A DNA stretch of 64,000 nucleotides. Source: Armatimonadota bacterium (GTDB taxonomy: Bacteria; Armatimonadota; UBA5829; DSUL01). The position numbers were made by a program, and so were the translations under genes. Position 1 is the stretch's first letter. The number at the start of each line of letters is the position of its first letter. The DNA lies in assembly GCA_025998755.1 (NCBI GenBank), contig AP024674.1, positions 744,001 to 808,000 of the forward strand. The letters run 5' to 3'. The notes under the pieces were generated by a model. That model was not told the origin of the DNA. It made no database searches and saw nothing but the letters and a program-made list of their open reading frames with translations. Shown here piece by piece: positions 1-8,530 of the stretch.

Positions 1-756
1 ATTCACGCATGCTTCCGCTGGCGCGGGATCCTGCTGGAGGGGCTGGCCTACCGCGAGGTGCTGGAGTTTCCGGCGGATATCTTCCTGAACGTGGTGGATC
101 ACATTCAGGATGTCATCGCACGCTTCCAGGCGAATCCTCAGTGGAGCTGGATGCAGAAGGACGAAGTGGGCGTCTGGATGGACGAAGAGGAGTTCATCAC
201 CGAGCAGCTCGCCAAGCTGTGCAACAAGCCCTTCTACGTAGTGGCGCGGGAGCAGCCGGTGGAGGATGTCTACGACCTGTGCTTCGGGGACAAGAAGAAG
301 TTCTATCTGAGCTACCCGATCACTGTGCTGGAAGATACCCCTGAGGAGCTGGATCGCATCCGTTCCTCTGTGGATCGCTTGCGCAAGACCTTCATCTGTT
401 TTGACCCACTCTACATCAAAGATATGACGCTGGTGCGGGAGCTGGAGAAGATGGATCAGGAGGCGCGCATTGCGGATATTGACAGCCGGATGATCGAGCA
501 GATCAAAATGCGCACGGTGGACCGGGATTACCAGTTCATCCGCCAGAGCGACTTCGTGGTGGTCATGTATCCCACCGAGAAGCTCTCACCCGGCGTGCTT
601 TCGGAGATGAACTTCGCATACCGGTATAACAAGCCGGTCTATGCGTATTTCCCTCACGCCCGCAGCCCGTTCTTCGAGACGCTCTGCGACCGGATCTTCG
701 ACCGCGTGGAGGATCTGGAGGAGTTCCTCATCTCGGGCGGGGCCGGAAGCCGGTAA
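1..756 (+). CDS. C-terminal part of a nucleoside 2-deoxyribosyltransferase-like protein (5' end outside window)
   Basis: The reading frame is open from base 1, so the gene starts upstream of the window. A GTG at 58 is only an internal codon, because the preceding residues (HACFRWRGILLEGLAYREV) continue the same protein. The last third looks like a nucleoside 2-deoxyribosyltransferase fold. An acidic-hydrophobic strand, SDFVVVMYP, is followed by SPGVLSEMNFAYRYNKPVYAYFP, broken here only by its own loops, matching the family's substrate-binding Glu and the A-x(n)-KPV strand. The upstream half is not recognised and may be a separate ATPase/kinase-like domain. The gene ends about 100 bases before the SDR gene on the same strand. 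The fold assignment is by pattern only, and whether it cleaves nucleosides or senses nucleotides is unknown. Confidence 0.5.
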   Translation: MHACFRWRGILLEGLAYREVLEFPADIFLNVVDHIQDVIARFQANPQWSWMQKDEVGVWMDEEEFITEQLAKLCNKPFYVVAREQPVEDVYDLCFGDKKKFYLSYPITVLEDTPEELDRIRSSVDRLRKTFICFDPLYIKDMTLVRELEKMDQEARIADIDSRMIEQIKMRTVDRDYQFIRQSDFVVVMYPTEKLSPGVLSEMNFAYRYNKPVYAYFPHARSPFFETLCDRIFDRVEDLEEFLISGGAGSR

Positions 757-859
757 TCGCCGGGGCAGGGAAAACGGCACGCGATGGCCAAGAAGGCGCT
801 TGTGCGGGCTTCATCCGGCGGAGCCAGCCGGCATACAGCATTCCAGGAGGTCAGACGGA

Positions 860-1681
860 TTGACGAAAGATAGCATTGCGCCCATTGAAGGGTCCTGGGC
901 GCTGATACTCGGGGCGTCCAGCGGATTCGGCGAGGCCGCCAGCATTGCACTGGCGCGGGATCTGAAGATGAATATCTTCGGCGTGCATCTGGATCGCCGC
1001 GCGACGTACGATAACGTGGAGCGTATCAAAGCGGCCATCCAGGAGACCGGCAGCCGTGCGGTATTCTTCAATGTGAACGCCGCAGACGAGGAGAAGCGCC
1101 AGTCGGTCATCGAGAGCATTCGCCAGGAGCTGGACGGGGCCGAGGAGGGTAAGAAGATCCGCGTGCTTCTGCACTCCCTGGCTTTCGGAACGCTGAAGCC
1201 CTACATAGCCGACAGGCCGGAGGACGCCATCAACCGGGCAGCGATGGACATGACCGTTGACGTCATGGCGCACAGTCTGGTCTACTGGGTGCAGGATCTC
1301 ATTCGTAATAATCTGTTCAGCCGGGGCGGGCGCGTGTTCGGGATGACCAGCGCGGGGGACTATCACGCATGGAAGGCTTACGGCGCGGTCTCGGCCGCCA
1401 AATGCGCGCTGGAGTCCCACATCCGCCAGCTGACCCTGGAACTGGCTCCGTTCGGCATCACGGCTAACTCCATCCGCGCCGGAGTCACGGACACCCCCGC
1501 ACTCCGCAAGATCCCCGGGAACGAAAGGATGATTTCGGAGGCGCTGCGGCGCAACCCCAACGGACGGCTGACTACGCCGGAGGACGTGGCCGGCGCCATC
1601 GTCTGCCTGTCCCGCCCGGAGGCGCAATGGATCACGGGGAATGTGATCGGCGTAGACGGCGGGGAGTTCGTCACGGACTGA
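860..1681 (+). CDS. SDR-family oxidoreductase resembling enoyl-ACP reductase (FabI type)
   Basis: This is a predicted NAD(P)H-dependent reductase of 273 residues. The glycine-rich cofactor motif GASSGFGEAAS lies near residue 15. The catalytic pair is in YGAVSAAK, a Tyr-x6-Lys spacing typical of enoyl-ACP reductases rather than the Tyr-x3-Lys of classical SDRs. The stretch LHSLAFG corresponds to the VHSIGFA strand of FabI, and a C-terminal ITGNVIGVDGG closes the fold. The TTG at 860 is chosen because AGGAGG at 845-850 sits nine bases upstream and the residues before it lack SDR homology. It probably works in fatty-acid elongation, but other SDR substrates are possible since no fab genes flank it. 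Confidence 0.75.
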   Translation: MTKDSIAPIEGSWALILGASSGFGEAASIALARDLKMNIFGVHLDRRATYDNVERIKAAIQETGSRAVFFNVNAADEEKRQSVIESIRQELDGAEEGKKIRVLLHSLAFGTLKPYIADRPEDAINRAAMDMTVDVMAHSLVYWVQDLIRNNLFSRGGRVFGMTSAGDYHAWKAYGAVSAAKCALESHIRQLTLELAPFGITANSIRAGVTDTPALRKIPGNERMISEALRRNPNGRLTTPEDVAGAIVCLSRPEAQWITGNVIGVDGGEFVTD

Positions 1682-1710
1682 CGGACAGACCTGCGGGCGC
1701 GGCCGCCGTA

Positions 1711-4700
1711 GTGGCTCTGGCGGCCGCTGCCGGGATTCTGCTGATGGGTGCCGCGGCCGGCGCCGAAAGCGGCCGGATCGTTTACGCGGTGAGTGATGTC
1801 ACCGGCCCGGAGGGCTCGCGCCCGTATGAGATGGAGTGGGCGGGAAGGGTGGAGGATGACCGTCCTCCCCTGGTGGACTTCGAGGATCTGCGGGGCTGGA
1901 CAGTCCACTGCGATACGGGAGTAGCGGCCACTCTACAGCGCAGCCGGGAGCAAAAGCTTTTCGGGGAGACCACGGCCCGTCTGGCCTATCGCCTGGATTC
2001 CGGAACATCCGGGGCTCTACGCATACGGCCTCCGTCACCTGACTCCGTCCCGGGGCCGTTCGACTCGGTCACTCTCTGGATCTACGGCAACAACTGGGAG
2101 TGGGATCCCGATCCCGGGACGCCTCCAGTGGACGTGTCCGTCATCCTGCTGGACCGGCAAGGTGTGGAGGTGGAGATTCCTCTCACCCGGGTTCGCTGGA
2201 AGGAGTGGTGGCTGGCCCACCGCCGGTTGAGCGCGGAGCAGCAGGAACGGCTCCGGGGTGGCAGTTTCGCAGGGCTGGCGGTGCGCGGCATCAGCAATCG
2301 TGAGGACCGCTTCCTTTTCCTGGATAACCTCGCGTTCTTCCGTGAGGAGCTTGCTCCCCTGTCCTTCGAACCGCGTCCCCGGCGAGGAGTGGACCCCTTT
2401 CCGGGGCAATCCCCGGGTCTGAACACCGGCCCCGGACGCCTGCCTTTTCCCACCCGCGACGAGACCATTCTTCCGATGCAGTTCGCGACAGGGTGGGAGA
2501 ACTCCATTGAGCAGAGGGGAAATTCATTCCTCTTCCGTTACCGGGGGCCGGATGCGCTCATCGAGTATGAATGGTGCCCGGCTGAGGGTGGCCCGGAGAC
2601 GATCGTGGCCCGGCTCTCCGGCGAGACGATCCGGCCCTTGGCGGGATGCGGGGTGGTTTTCGAGGAGCAGCCTCCGCTCCATCCTGTGAAATCCGCCAGG
2701 GTTGGCGACTCGGTGCGTGCCGTCTATCGCTGCGGCGACCAACAGGTGGAGTGGACTGCGCACATCTGGCAGAAATCTCTGGTGCTGGACTGCATATCGC
2801 AAGGCGGAAGGGCGCTGGGGGTGGACCTGGGACGCTTCGAGGGAGTCCGTGGGGCCAGAGCCATTCAGGCACCGTTCATTACCTTCGGTGCGGGGAACAA
2901 TCCTGCGGTGCTGATGGGCCGGAGCCGTCACGGGGCGTGGTTCGGGTCCGTCTGGCTGGATTGGTATCGCTCCAACGCGAGCGAACTCTACGGAGCTCCG
3001 TCGCTGGAAGGGGACGGTATCCGGATCAATGGCGGGTCGCGGTACCATCCCAGGACGGACGGCCGCCGGAACGACGTTTTCGAGCGCATATTCCTGACTC
3101 TGTCCCCCTTGTTCGAAGAGGTATATCCCAGCATCGACAATCCTGCTTCCCCGGCTGTCCGGGAGGCGGGAAAATACCTGTGGCAGGAGTCCTGGGGGCC
3201 TCAAGACTACGCCTCTCAGATGGAGCGTTCGCGCACACTGGCGTCCTATGGCATCACGCGTCTCATTCAGTGCAATCACGAGGATACCTGGCGCGATGGA
3301 GGCGAAAGCTTCACGCTTCGTCTCAGGTCGGCTCCAGCCAAGGGCGGAGATGAAGCGCTGAAGGCTTATCTGGAGCACCAGAAGTCGCTGGGCTGGCGGG
3401 TGGGGCTCTACACGAACTACACGGACGTTGCGTGCGTCAACGAGCACTGGCATCCCGATCTGGTCCAGCGAACATCCGATGGTCAGTGGCGGCCGGGCTG
3501 GCCGCGGAATTATGCCCTGAAGCCGTCCAGGGCCGTTGAACTGGATGCCCAGCTTGCCCCGAAGATTCAGCAAAAGTTTGGGACCAACGCCGCCTATACC
3601 GACGTCCATACTGCTGCGTCTCCGTGGCGATACACCGATTACGATGCCCGTGTGCCCGGTGCGGGAACCTTCGCAGCAACATTCTATGCCTACGGGGAGC
3701 TTTTGCTGAACGATCAGCGGGTCTACGGCATTGCGCACTCCGAAGGCACATATCAGTGGCTGTATGCGGGGCTGGCCACGGGGAATTATGCGCTCTGCTA
3801 CGGAGGACTGGATCCTGCCCACGAGCCGCTCAATGTAGCATTTTCTCTTTACCAGATCCATCCCCGCGAGGCGGATATCGGGATGGCGTGGGAGAGCTAC
3901 TTCCTGCGCTCCTTCCCGGGTTGGGACTGCCCGGAAAAGATTGACGCCTCCATTGACCACTTCCTGGCGGCGACGTTGGCGTACGGCCACATGGGTTGGC
4001 TGGTCACGGAGACCAACGGAATCCAGCGAACGTGCCGTAGCTACTACTTGCTGCTGCCCATCACGGAGCGCTACTGCGGCCTGACTCCGGAGAGATTGGC
4101 CTATGCGGACGCCCGTGGCCGTGTGCGGAGCGCTTCCGAGGCGTGGGCTGAGGGGTTTATCTCGCTTTCGCGTCTCTGTGTCACGTATCCCGGCCTGGAG
4201 CTTCGTGTCAACGGCGGTGCAGAGACCTGGGAGATCCTTTCACCTGCCGGCAAACTGATCTTGCCTCAGTGGGGGTGGGCTGCTTGGTCGGAAGACGGAG
4301 TGATGTTCCAGTTCTCCGGGTTGCACGAGCGGCGCCGTGTGGACTATTGCCGGACGGAGGATTATGAGTATCTGGACGGCAGGGGCGATATGACACAGAT
4401 CGGAGCCCTGGCGTGCGCCGGTGGAGCAGTCCGGCGCGGCAACGAGATCCTGGATATCTACGGCAACGAGCAGATCGGCTTCCGCGCCGGAGCCGGTGGC
4501 GGCCGGGTGGAGGCCTTCGGGCCGGCGGGGGAACTACTCTCGGAGGTTCCCGTGCGGCGCGGGCGCAACGGCTGGCTGTGGTTCAGGACAGTTCCTGGGG
4601 GCCGGTGGTATCGGTTCATTCCAGACTCTGCGGCCCCCGCACTGCCGGTGTCCGGTCCCGAGGAAGCCGCGCCCGGCGAGGCGGTGCGTATCGAACTGGT

Positions 4701-5622
4701 GGATGGTGGAAAAACCGTGAGCCGTGTCGTGACTATCCCGTCTGATGCGGTGCCGGGCGAGCGCGTGTGGCTGGATGCGGATGGCGTGGAGGTGGATTTC
4801 AGGGTAGTCCCGGTTGTTCAGATATGCACCACAACTCCGGAGAGGCTCCCGGGAGGAGGACTCGGCATTCCGGTAACCGTGTCCTGTCGGGGTCGGGGAG
4901 TCGGATCCGAGCTGGAGATTCTAGAGCAAAAGGGCGTGCAGGCTCGCCTATCGGATCTTGCCCAGAAGGGCAGAAGACTGAAGGGTGTCCTTCAGATCCA
5001 TCCGCTGCCGGGGCACGGCGGCGAGGCCTTCGTGACGGTTTCGGCCCGATGTGGAGACCAGGTGGAGCGCATCAGGCTTGAGTTTGAGTCACAACAGCAG
5101 CGGCGCTCGGACCTCTTGCTTGTGGGTCAGGGAACGCCGTGGCGCTGGGGCACTCTGGACCGCGCCGGCACCATCCGATGGAGCGACACCGCCAGCGGGG
5201 CCTGCTGGCACGTGGACGGGGTGCCGGTGGGAGGAGTTCTCAGAACGGCCATTTTCAGCCATCCCCCGTATGTCGGTCGGGTAGGGTCCGTGTTCGGAGA
5301 GACGGAAAACATCGAATCCGCTGAAGACCTGGAGTTTTCTTGCTTGGTCGGCATCCGTGATGGCGCCGGTCCGTCCGATGGGGTGACGTTCTCTGTATGG
5401 CGCATCGAGGAGGGGTGTGAACCGGAGCTGCTGGCTGAGCGGCGCGTGGGACAGGGGCGCTGGGAGCAGATCACGGCCCCGGTTCCACGAAGTGGGCGGT
5501 CGTTTCGCCTGAGGCTGGAGGCAGATTGCGGTCCGGCGGACAACCCGGACTCCGACTGGGCCGCCTGGGCGGACGTGCGTCTCAGGAGTGTGGACGCGAG
5601 CCCGGTGTTGCGGCTACGATAG
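1711..5622 (+). CDS. Large secreted glycoside-hydrolase-like protein
   Basis: The protein has about 1,300 residues and begins with an Ala/Leu-rich secretion-like segment ending AAAGAESG. The region coded by about 1860-2340 looks like a jelly-roll carbohydrate-binding domain (VDFEDLRGW, VTLWIYGNN, FLFLDNLAFF). The part coded by about 3180-4110 looks like a TIM-barrel glycosidase. It has QDYASQMERSRTLASYGITR, then WRVGLYTNYTDV, then FGTNAAYTDVHTA, where the Asp is a plausible nucleophile. Two beta-rich domains follow, the last resembling a LamG or CBM-like sandwich. The start is uncertain. GTG 1711 is used, but CTG 1678 (overlapping the SDR stop and following GGGGAG) and ATG 1627 are also in frame. 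The exact GH family was not identified. Confidence 0.6.
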   Translation: MALAAAAGILLMGAAAGAESGRIVYAVSDVTGPEGSRPYEMEWAGRVEDDRPPLVDFEDLRGWTVHCDTGVAATLQRSREQKLFGETTARLAYRLDSGTSGALRIRPPSPDSVPGPFDSVTLWIYGNNWEWDPDPGTPPVDVSVILLDRQGVEVEIPLTRVRWKEWWLAHRRLSAEQQERLRGGSFAGLAVRGISNREDRFLFLDNLAFFREELAPLSFEPRPRRGVDPFPGQSPGLNTGPGRLPFPTRDETILPMQFATGWENSIEQRGNSFLFRYRGPDALIEYEWCPAEGGPETIVARLSGETIRPLAGCGVVFEEQPPLHPVKSARVGDSVRAVYRCGDQQVEWTAHIWQKSLVLDCISQGGRALGVDLGRFEGVRGARAIQAPFITFGAGNNPAVLMGRSRHGAWFGSVWLDWYRSNASELYGAPSLEGDGIRINGGSRYHPRTDGRRNDVFERIFLTLSPLFEEVYPSIDNPASPAVREAGKYLWQESWGPQDYASQMERSRTLASYGITRLIQCNHEDTWRDGGESFTLRLRSAPAKGGDEALKAYLEHQKSLGWRVGLYTNYTDVACVNEHWHPDLVQRTSDGQWRPGWPRNYALKPSRAVELDAQLAPKIQQKFGTNAAYTDVHTAASPWRYTDYDARVPGAGTFAATFYAYGELLLNDQRVYGIAHSEGTYQWLYAGLATGNYALCYGGLDPAHEPLNVAFSLYQIHPREADIGMAWESYFLRSFPGWDCPEKIDASIDHFLAATLAYGHMGWLVTETNGIQRTCRSYYLLLPITERYCGLTPERLAYADARGRVRSASEAWAEGFISLSRLCVTYPGLELRVNGGAETWEILSPAGKLILPQWGWAAWSEDGVMFQFSGLHERRRVDYCRTEDYEYLDGRGDMTQIGALACAGGAVRRGNEILDIYGNEQIGFRAGAGGGRVEAFGPAGELLSEVPVRRGRNGWLWFRTVPGGRWYRFIPDSAAPALPVSGPEEAAPGEAVRIELVDGGKTVSRVVTIPSDAVPGERVWLDADGVEVDFRVVPVVQICTTTPERLPGGGLGIPVTVSCRGRGVGSELEILEQKGVQARLSDLAQKGRRLKGVLQIHPLPGHGGEAFVTVSARCGDQVERIRLEFESQQQRRSDLLLVGQGTPWRWGTLDRAGTIRWSDTASGACWHVDGVPVGGVLRTAIFSHPPYVGRVGSVFGETENIESAEDLEFSCLVGIRDGAGPSDGVTFSVWRIEEGCEPELLAERRVGQGRWEQITAPVPRSGRSFRLRLEADCGPADNPDSDWAAWADVRLRSVDASPVLRLR

Positions 5623-5651
5623 CTGAAACTGCTTCGCAGATCGGGAGTCTC

Positions 5652-6749
5652 ATGCAGGACGCGCAGACGCTGAAATTGTCGCCCCTGGACAGTGTGCACG
5701 CTGCTTCCGGCGCCAGGATGGTGGAGTTCGCGGGCTGGCGCCTGCCCCTGATGTTCACCTCAATCCTCCAGGAGCATCGGGCTGTACGGGAGCGCGCCGG
5801 GCTGTTCGACATTTCCCACATGGCGCAGATCATTGTGGAGGGCGACGGGGCAAAAGGATGGCTGCAAAGCCTTATCACGAATGATGTCTGCCTCGCTCCG
5901 CCGGGCAAGGGCATTTACACTTTCCTGACCAACGAGCGCGGTGGAGTCGTCGATGACGGCTTCGTCTTCCATCTGCCTGATGGCCGCTTCCTGCTGGTGT
6001 TCAATGCTTCCCGGGAGGCGGCGGTGCTTGAGCACCTCCGTTCCCGTTTATCGGGGGATGTGTGCGTGGTCGCCCGTCTGGACCGCGGCGCGCTCGCCGT
6101 GCAAGGACCGGCTGCCGCAGCCATTATGCAGGCTGTCACTCCGGGGGCGGAGAACCTCCCGCGCAGAGGCATCGCCGCGGTAGCCATAGCAGGTGCACCT
6201 GTATGGATATCACGCACGGGCTACACGGGTGAGGACGGCTTCGAGCTCTTCTTCCACGCCGGACATGCAGAGAGCGTCTGGCGCGCTTTGGCGGCCTCAG
6301 GGGAATCCGCCGGGATGGCCCTCTGCGGTCTGGGAGCGCGGGACACGCTGCGGCTGGAGATGGGATATCCTCTTTACGGTCACGAATTGGACGAGACCAC
6401 CTCTCCTTTCGAGATCGGCTACGGATGGGCCGTGAAGCTGGATAAGGGTGTTGACTTTCCAGGCAGGGAGGCTCTGCGGCGCGAAAAGGAGGCCGGGCCG
6501 CTGCGGACACTGGCCGGTCTGCTGCCGGAAGGCCGGAGTACTCCCCGCGAGGGAAGCCGGGTGCTTTGCGGCGGAGAGGTGGTGGGCCGGGTGACCAGCG
6601 GTACGTTCTCGCCCTCACTTGAGCGGCCCATCTGCCTGGCCCTGATTGCTTTGGATGTGCGGGGTGGGCTTGTGCTGGAGGTGCGGGAGAAACAGGTTCC
6701 GGCGCGGCAGACCGCATTACCGTTTTACCGACCGGCGCGAGGGCACTGA
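5652..6749 (+). CDS. gcvT: Aminomethyltransferase, T-protein of the glycine cleavage system
   Basis: GcvT transfers the methylene group from aminomethyl-lipoyl H-protein to tetrahydrofolate and releases ammonia. The 365-residue length is normal. The N-terminal GARMVEFAGW segment, the folate-binding DISHMAQI strand with its conserved Asp, and the SRTGYTGEDGFELF motif are all family hallmarks. The ATG at 5652 is chosen because family homology begins at once, with GGGAG just upstream. It opens the run gcvT-gcvH-gcvPA-gcvPB, only 29 bases after the glycosidase-like gene. No glycine riboswitch fits in that gap. Confidence 0.96.
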   Translation: MQDAQTLKLSPLDSVHAASGARMVEFAGWRLPLMFTSILQEHRAVRERAGLFDISHMAQIIVEGDGAKGWLQSLITNDVCLAPPGKGIYTFLTNERGGVVDDGFVFHLPDGRFLLVFNASREAAVLEHLRSRLSGDVCVVARLDRGALAVQGPAAAAIMQAVTPGAENLPRRGIAAVAIAGAPVWISRTGYTGEDGFELFFHAGHAESVWRALAASGESAGMALCGLGARDTLRLEMGYPLYGHELDETTSPFEIGYGWAVKLDKGVDFPGREALRREKEAGPLRTLAGLLPEGRSTPREGSRVLCGGEVVGRVTSGTFSPSLERPICLALIALDVRGGLVLEVREKQVPARQTALPFYRPARGH

Positions 6750-6799
6750 GCTACCCTCCGGGAGTATACACGCCGGCGCAGAAAGGACGCAGACGAGAC

Positions 6800-7183
6800 A
6801 TGGATCTTTCGGACTACAGGTTCACCGAATCGCACGAGTGGGTACAGGTGCGCGAGGGGCTGGCCTACGTGGGCATAACGGACCATGCCCAGGAGCAGAT
6901 CACGGACATCACGGCGGTGGAACTGCCGGCCGAAGGCAAAACGGTGAAGGCGGGGGACGAAATCGCGCTCGTGGATTCCGTGAAGTCCACGTTCAGCATC
7001 TTTGCGCCGGTGGGGGGCAAGATCGTACGGGTCAACGAGTCAGTCGTCGAAGACCCGTCTATTGTCAACACCTCCCCTTACGCCGATGGGTGGCTGGTAG
7101 CCATCGAGATGTCCGACCCTTCCGAGATAGACGCGCTAATGGACGAGTCCGAATATGAAGAGCTGATCGCCGAGGAGGAGTGA
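6800..7183 (+). CDS. gcvH: Glycine cleavage system H protein (lipoyl carrier)
   Basis: The H protein shuttles the aminomethyl intermediate among the P, T and L proteins on a lipoyl arm. The 127-residue protein has the usual start FTESHEWVQV, the ITDHAQEQITDI strand and the lipoyl-lysine motif VDSVKSTFSIFAPV, with Lys in the conserved loop. It ends with the acidic SEYEELIAEEE tail common to the family. The gene follows gcvT by 50 bases and precedes gcvPA by six. The lipoylation enzyme for this Lys is probably the ligase encoded at 9991. Confidence 0.97.
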   Translation: MDLSDYRFTESHEWVQVREGLAYVGITDHAQEQITDITAVELPAEGKTVKAGDEIALVDSVKSTFSIFAPVGGKIVRVNESVVEDPSIVNTSPYADGWLVAIEMSDPSEIDALMDESEYEELIAEEE

Positions 7184-7189
7184 CGGGCA

Positions 7190-8530
7190 TTGGACTGGAC
7201 CGGAAGTTCTCCTGAAGAGCGGCAGCAGATGCTGGGCGCTATCGGCGTGGATTCCGTGGAGGCGCTGCTGGCGGCCATACCCCGTCGCGTGGAGGAGCTT
7301 CCGGGCATCCCGGCCGGTCTGGATGAGGCATCGCTTCTGCGCCACGTGGCGGCTCTCGCGGAGCGCAACCATCCACCCGCGCCGGGAAAGTGCTTCATCG
7401 GAGCGGGGGCGTATGAACACGCCGCTCCGGCAGTGGTGGAAGCGCTGATCTCCCGCGGAGAGTTCAGCACAACTTATACTCCCTACCAGCCCGAGGTCAG
7501 TCAGGGGACACTGATTGCAGGGTTCGAGTTCCAGACGCTCATCACCCGGCTGACCGGTCTGGACGTGGCCAACTCCTCCATGTATGACGGCGCTTCCGCG
7601 GCTGCGGAGGCAGCGCTCCTCGCGATCCGCTACACAGGCCGCAGTGCCGTCGTTGTCTCCGGGGTTATACATCCGGAATGGTTGTGCGTCCTCAGGACTT
7701 ATCTCTCCGGTGTCGGCGCGCAGATCCGGGTCGTTGCGCCGGAAAACGGCCGGACTCCCCTGGGCCAGATTCAGGCGTGCCTTGATGAAGACGTGGCCTG
7801 CCTCCTGATACAGCAGCCCAATTTTCTGGGCCAACTGGAAGATCTGAGGGCTGCTGCCGAAGCGGCGCACGCTGTCGGATCGCTCTTTGCTGCCGCGAGT
7901 AATCCGCTGGCGCTGGGAATCCTGGCCAGCCCTGGCGAATGCGGGGCGGACATCGCTGTGGGGGATGTCCAGCCGCTGGGTATCCCTCTCAGCTTCGGCG
8001 GCCCTTATGCGGGCTACATGGCGGTGAGGGAGCCGCTGGTCCGGCAGATGCCGGGGAGGCTGGTCGGGATGGCCCGCGATGCGCAGGGACGCAGAGGTTT
8101 CACGCTGACCCTTCAAACGCGTGAACAGCATATCCGCCGCGAGCGCGCCACCAGCAACATCTGTACGAATCAGGCCCTCGTGGCCCTGGCCGCTACGATC
8201 TATCTCTGTTCGCTGGGCAAGCACGGGCTGCGGGAGGTGGCCCGCCAGAATGTCGTGCGCGCTCACCGGGCCGCTCAGCGGCTCCAGGGGATTCCGGGGG
8301 TCAGGCTCGCCTTCGACGGACCGTATTTCAATGAGTTCGTTCTTCGTCTGCCGCGCAAGGCGGGAGAAGTCTGCAACCACGTCCGGGAGCGCAGTGGCAT
8401 CTGGCCCGGACTGGACCTGGGGCGTTTCTGGCCGGAGATGTCAGATTGCCTGATGGTATGCGTGACAGAGACAAAAACTCGGGGGGACGTCGAAGCTCTG
8501 AGGGCGGCCCTGGAGGATGCTCTGAAGTGA
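7190..8530 (+). CDS. gcvPA: Glycine dehydrogenase (decarboxylating) subunit 1
   Basis: This is the N-terminal half of the split P-protein, which decarboxylates glycine with PLP and loads the H-protein lipoyl arm. The 446-residue length fits subunit 1. Diagnostic segments are the FIGAGAYEH motif, the TPYQPEVSQGTL segment and SFGGPYAGYMAV. The TTG start at 7190 lies downstream of the GGAGG at the end of gcvH. The stop overlaps the gcvPB start by four bases, indicating translational coupling and equal subunit production. Confidence 0.96.
   Translation: MDWTGSSPEERQQMLGAIGVDSVEALLAAIPRRVEELPGIPAGLDEASLLRHVAALAERNHPPAPGKCFIGAGAYEHAAPAVVEALISRGEFSTTYTPYQPEVSQGTLIAGFEFQTLITRLTGLDVANSSMYDGASAAAEAALLAIRYTGRSAVVVSGVIHPEWLCVLRTYLSGVGAQIRVVAPENGRTPLGQIQACLDEDVACLLIQQPNFLGQLEDLRAAAEAAHAVGSLFAAASNPLALGILASPGECGADIAVGDVQPLGIPLSFGGPYAGYMAVREPLVRQMPGRLVGMARDAQGRRGFTLTLQTREQHIRRERATSNICTNQALVALAATIYLCSLGKHGLREVARQNVVRAHRAAQRLQGIPGVRLAFDGPYFNEFVLRLPRKAGEVCNHVRERSGIWPGLDLGRFWPEMSDCLMVCVTETKTRGDVEALRAALEDALK

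Noticed and set aside
2524-3990. A 488-residue antisense open frame within the glycosidase-like gene
   Set aside because: It is opposite a coherent secreted enzyme, is Arg/Pro/Gly-rich with no domain, and is the kind of shadow frame expected in GC-rich DNA.
5623-5651. Glycine riboswitch before gcvT
   Set aside because: Only 29 bases separate the genes and no aptamer core is present there or at the end of the preceding gene.
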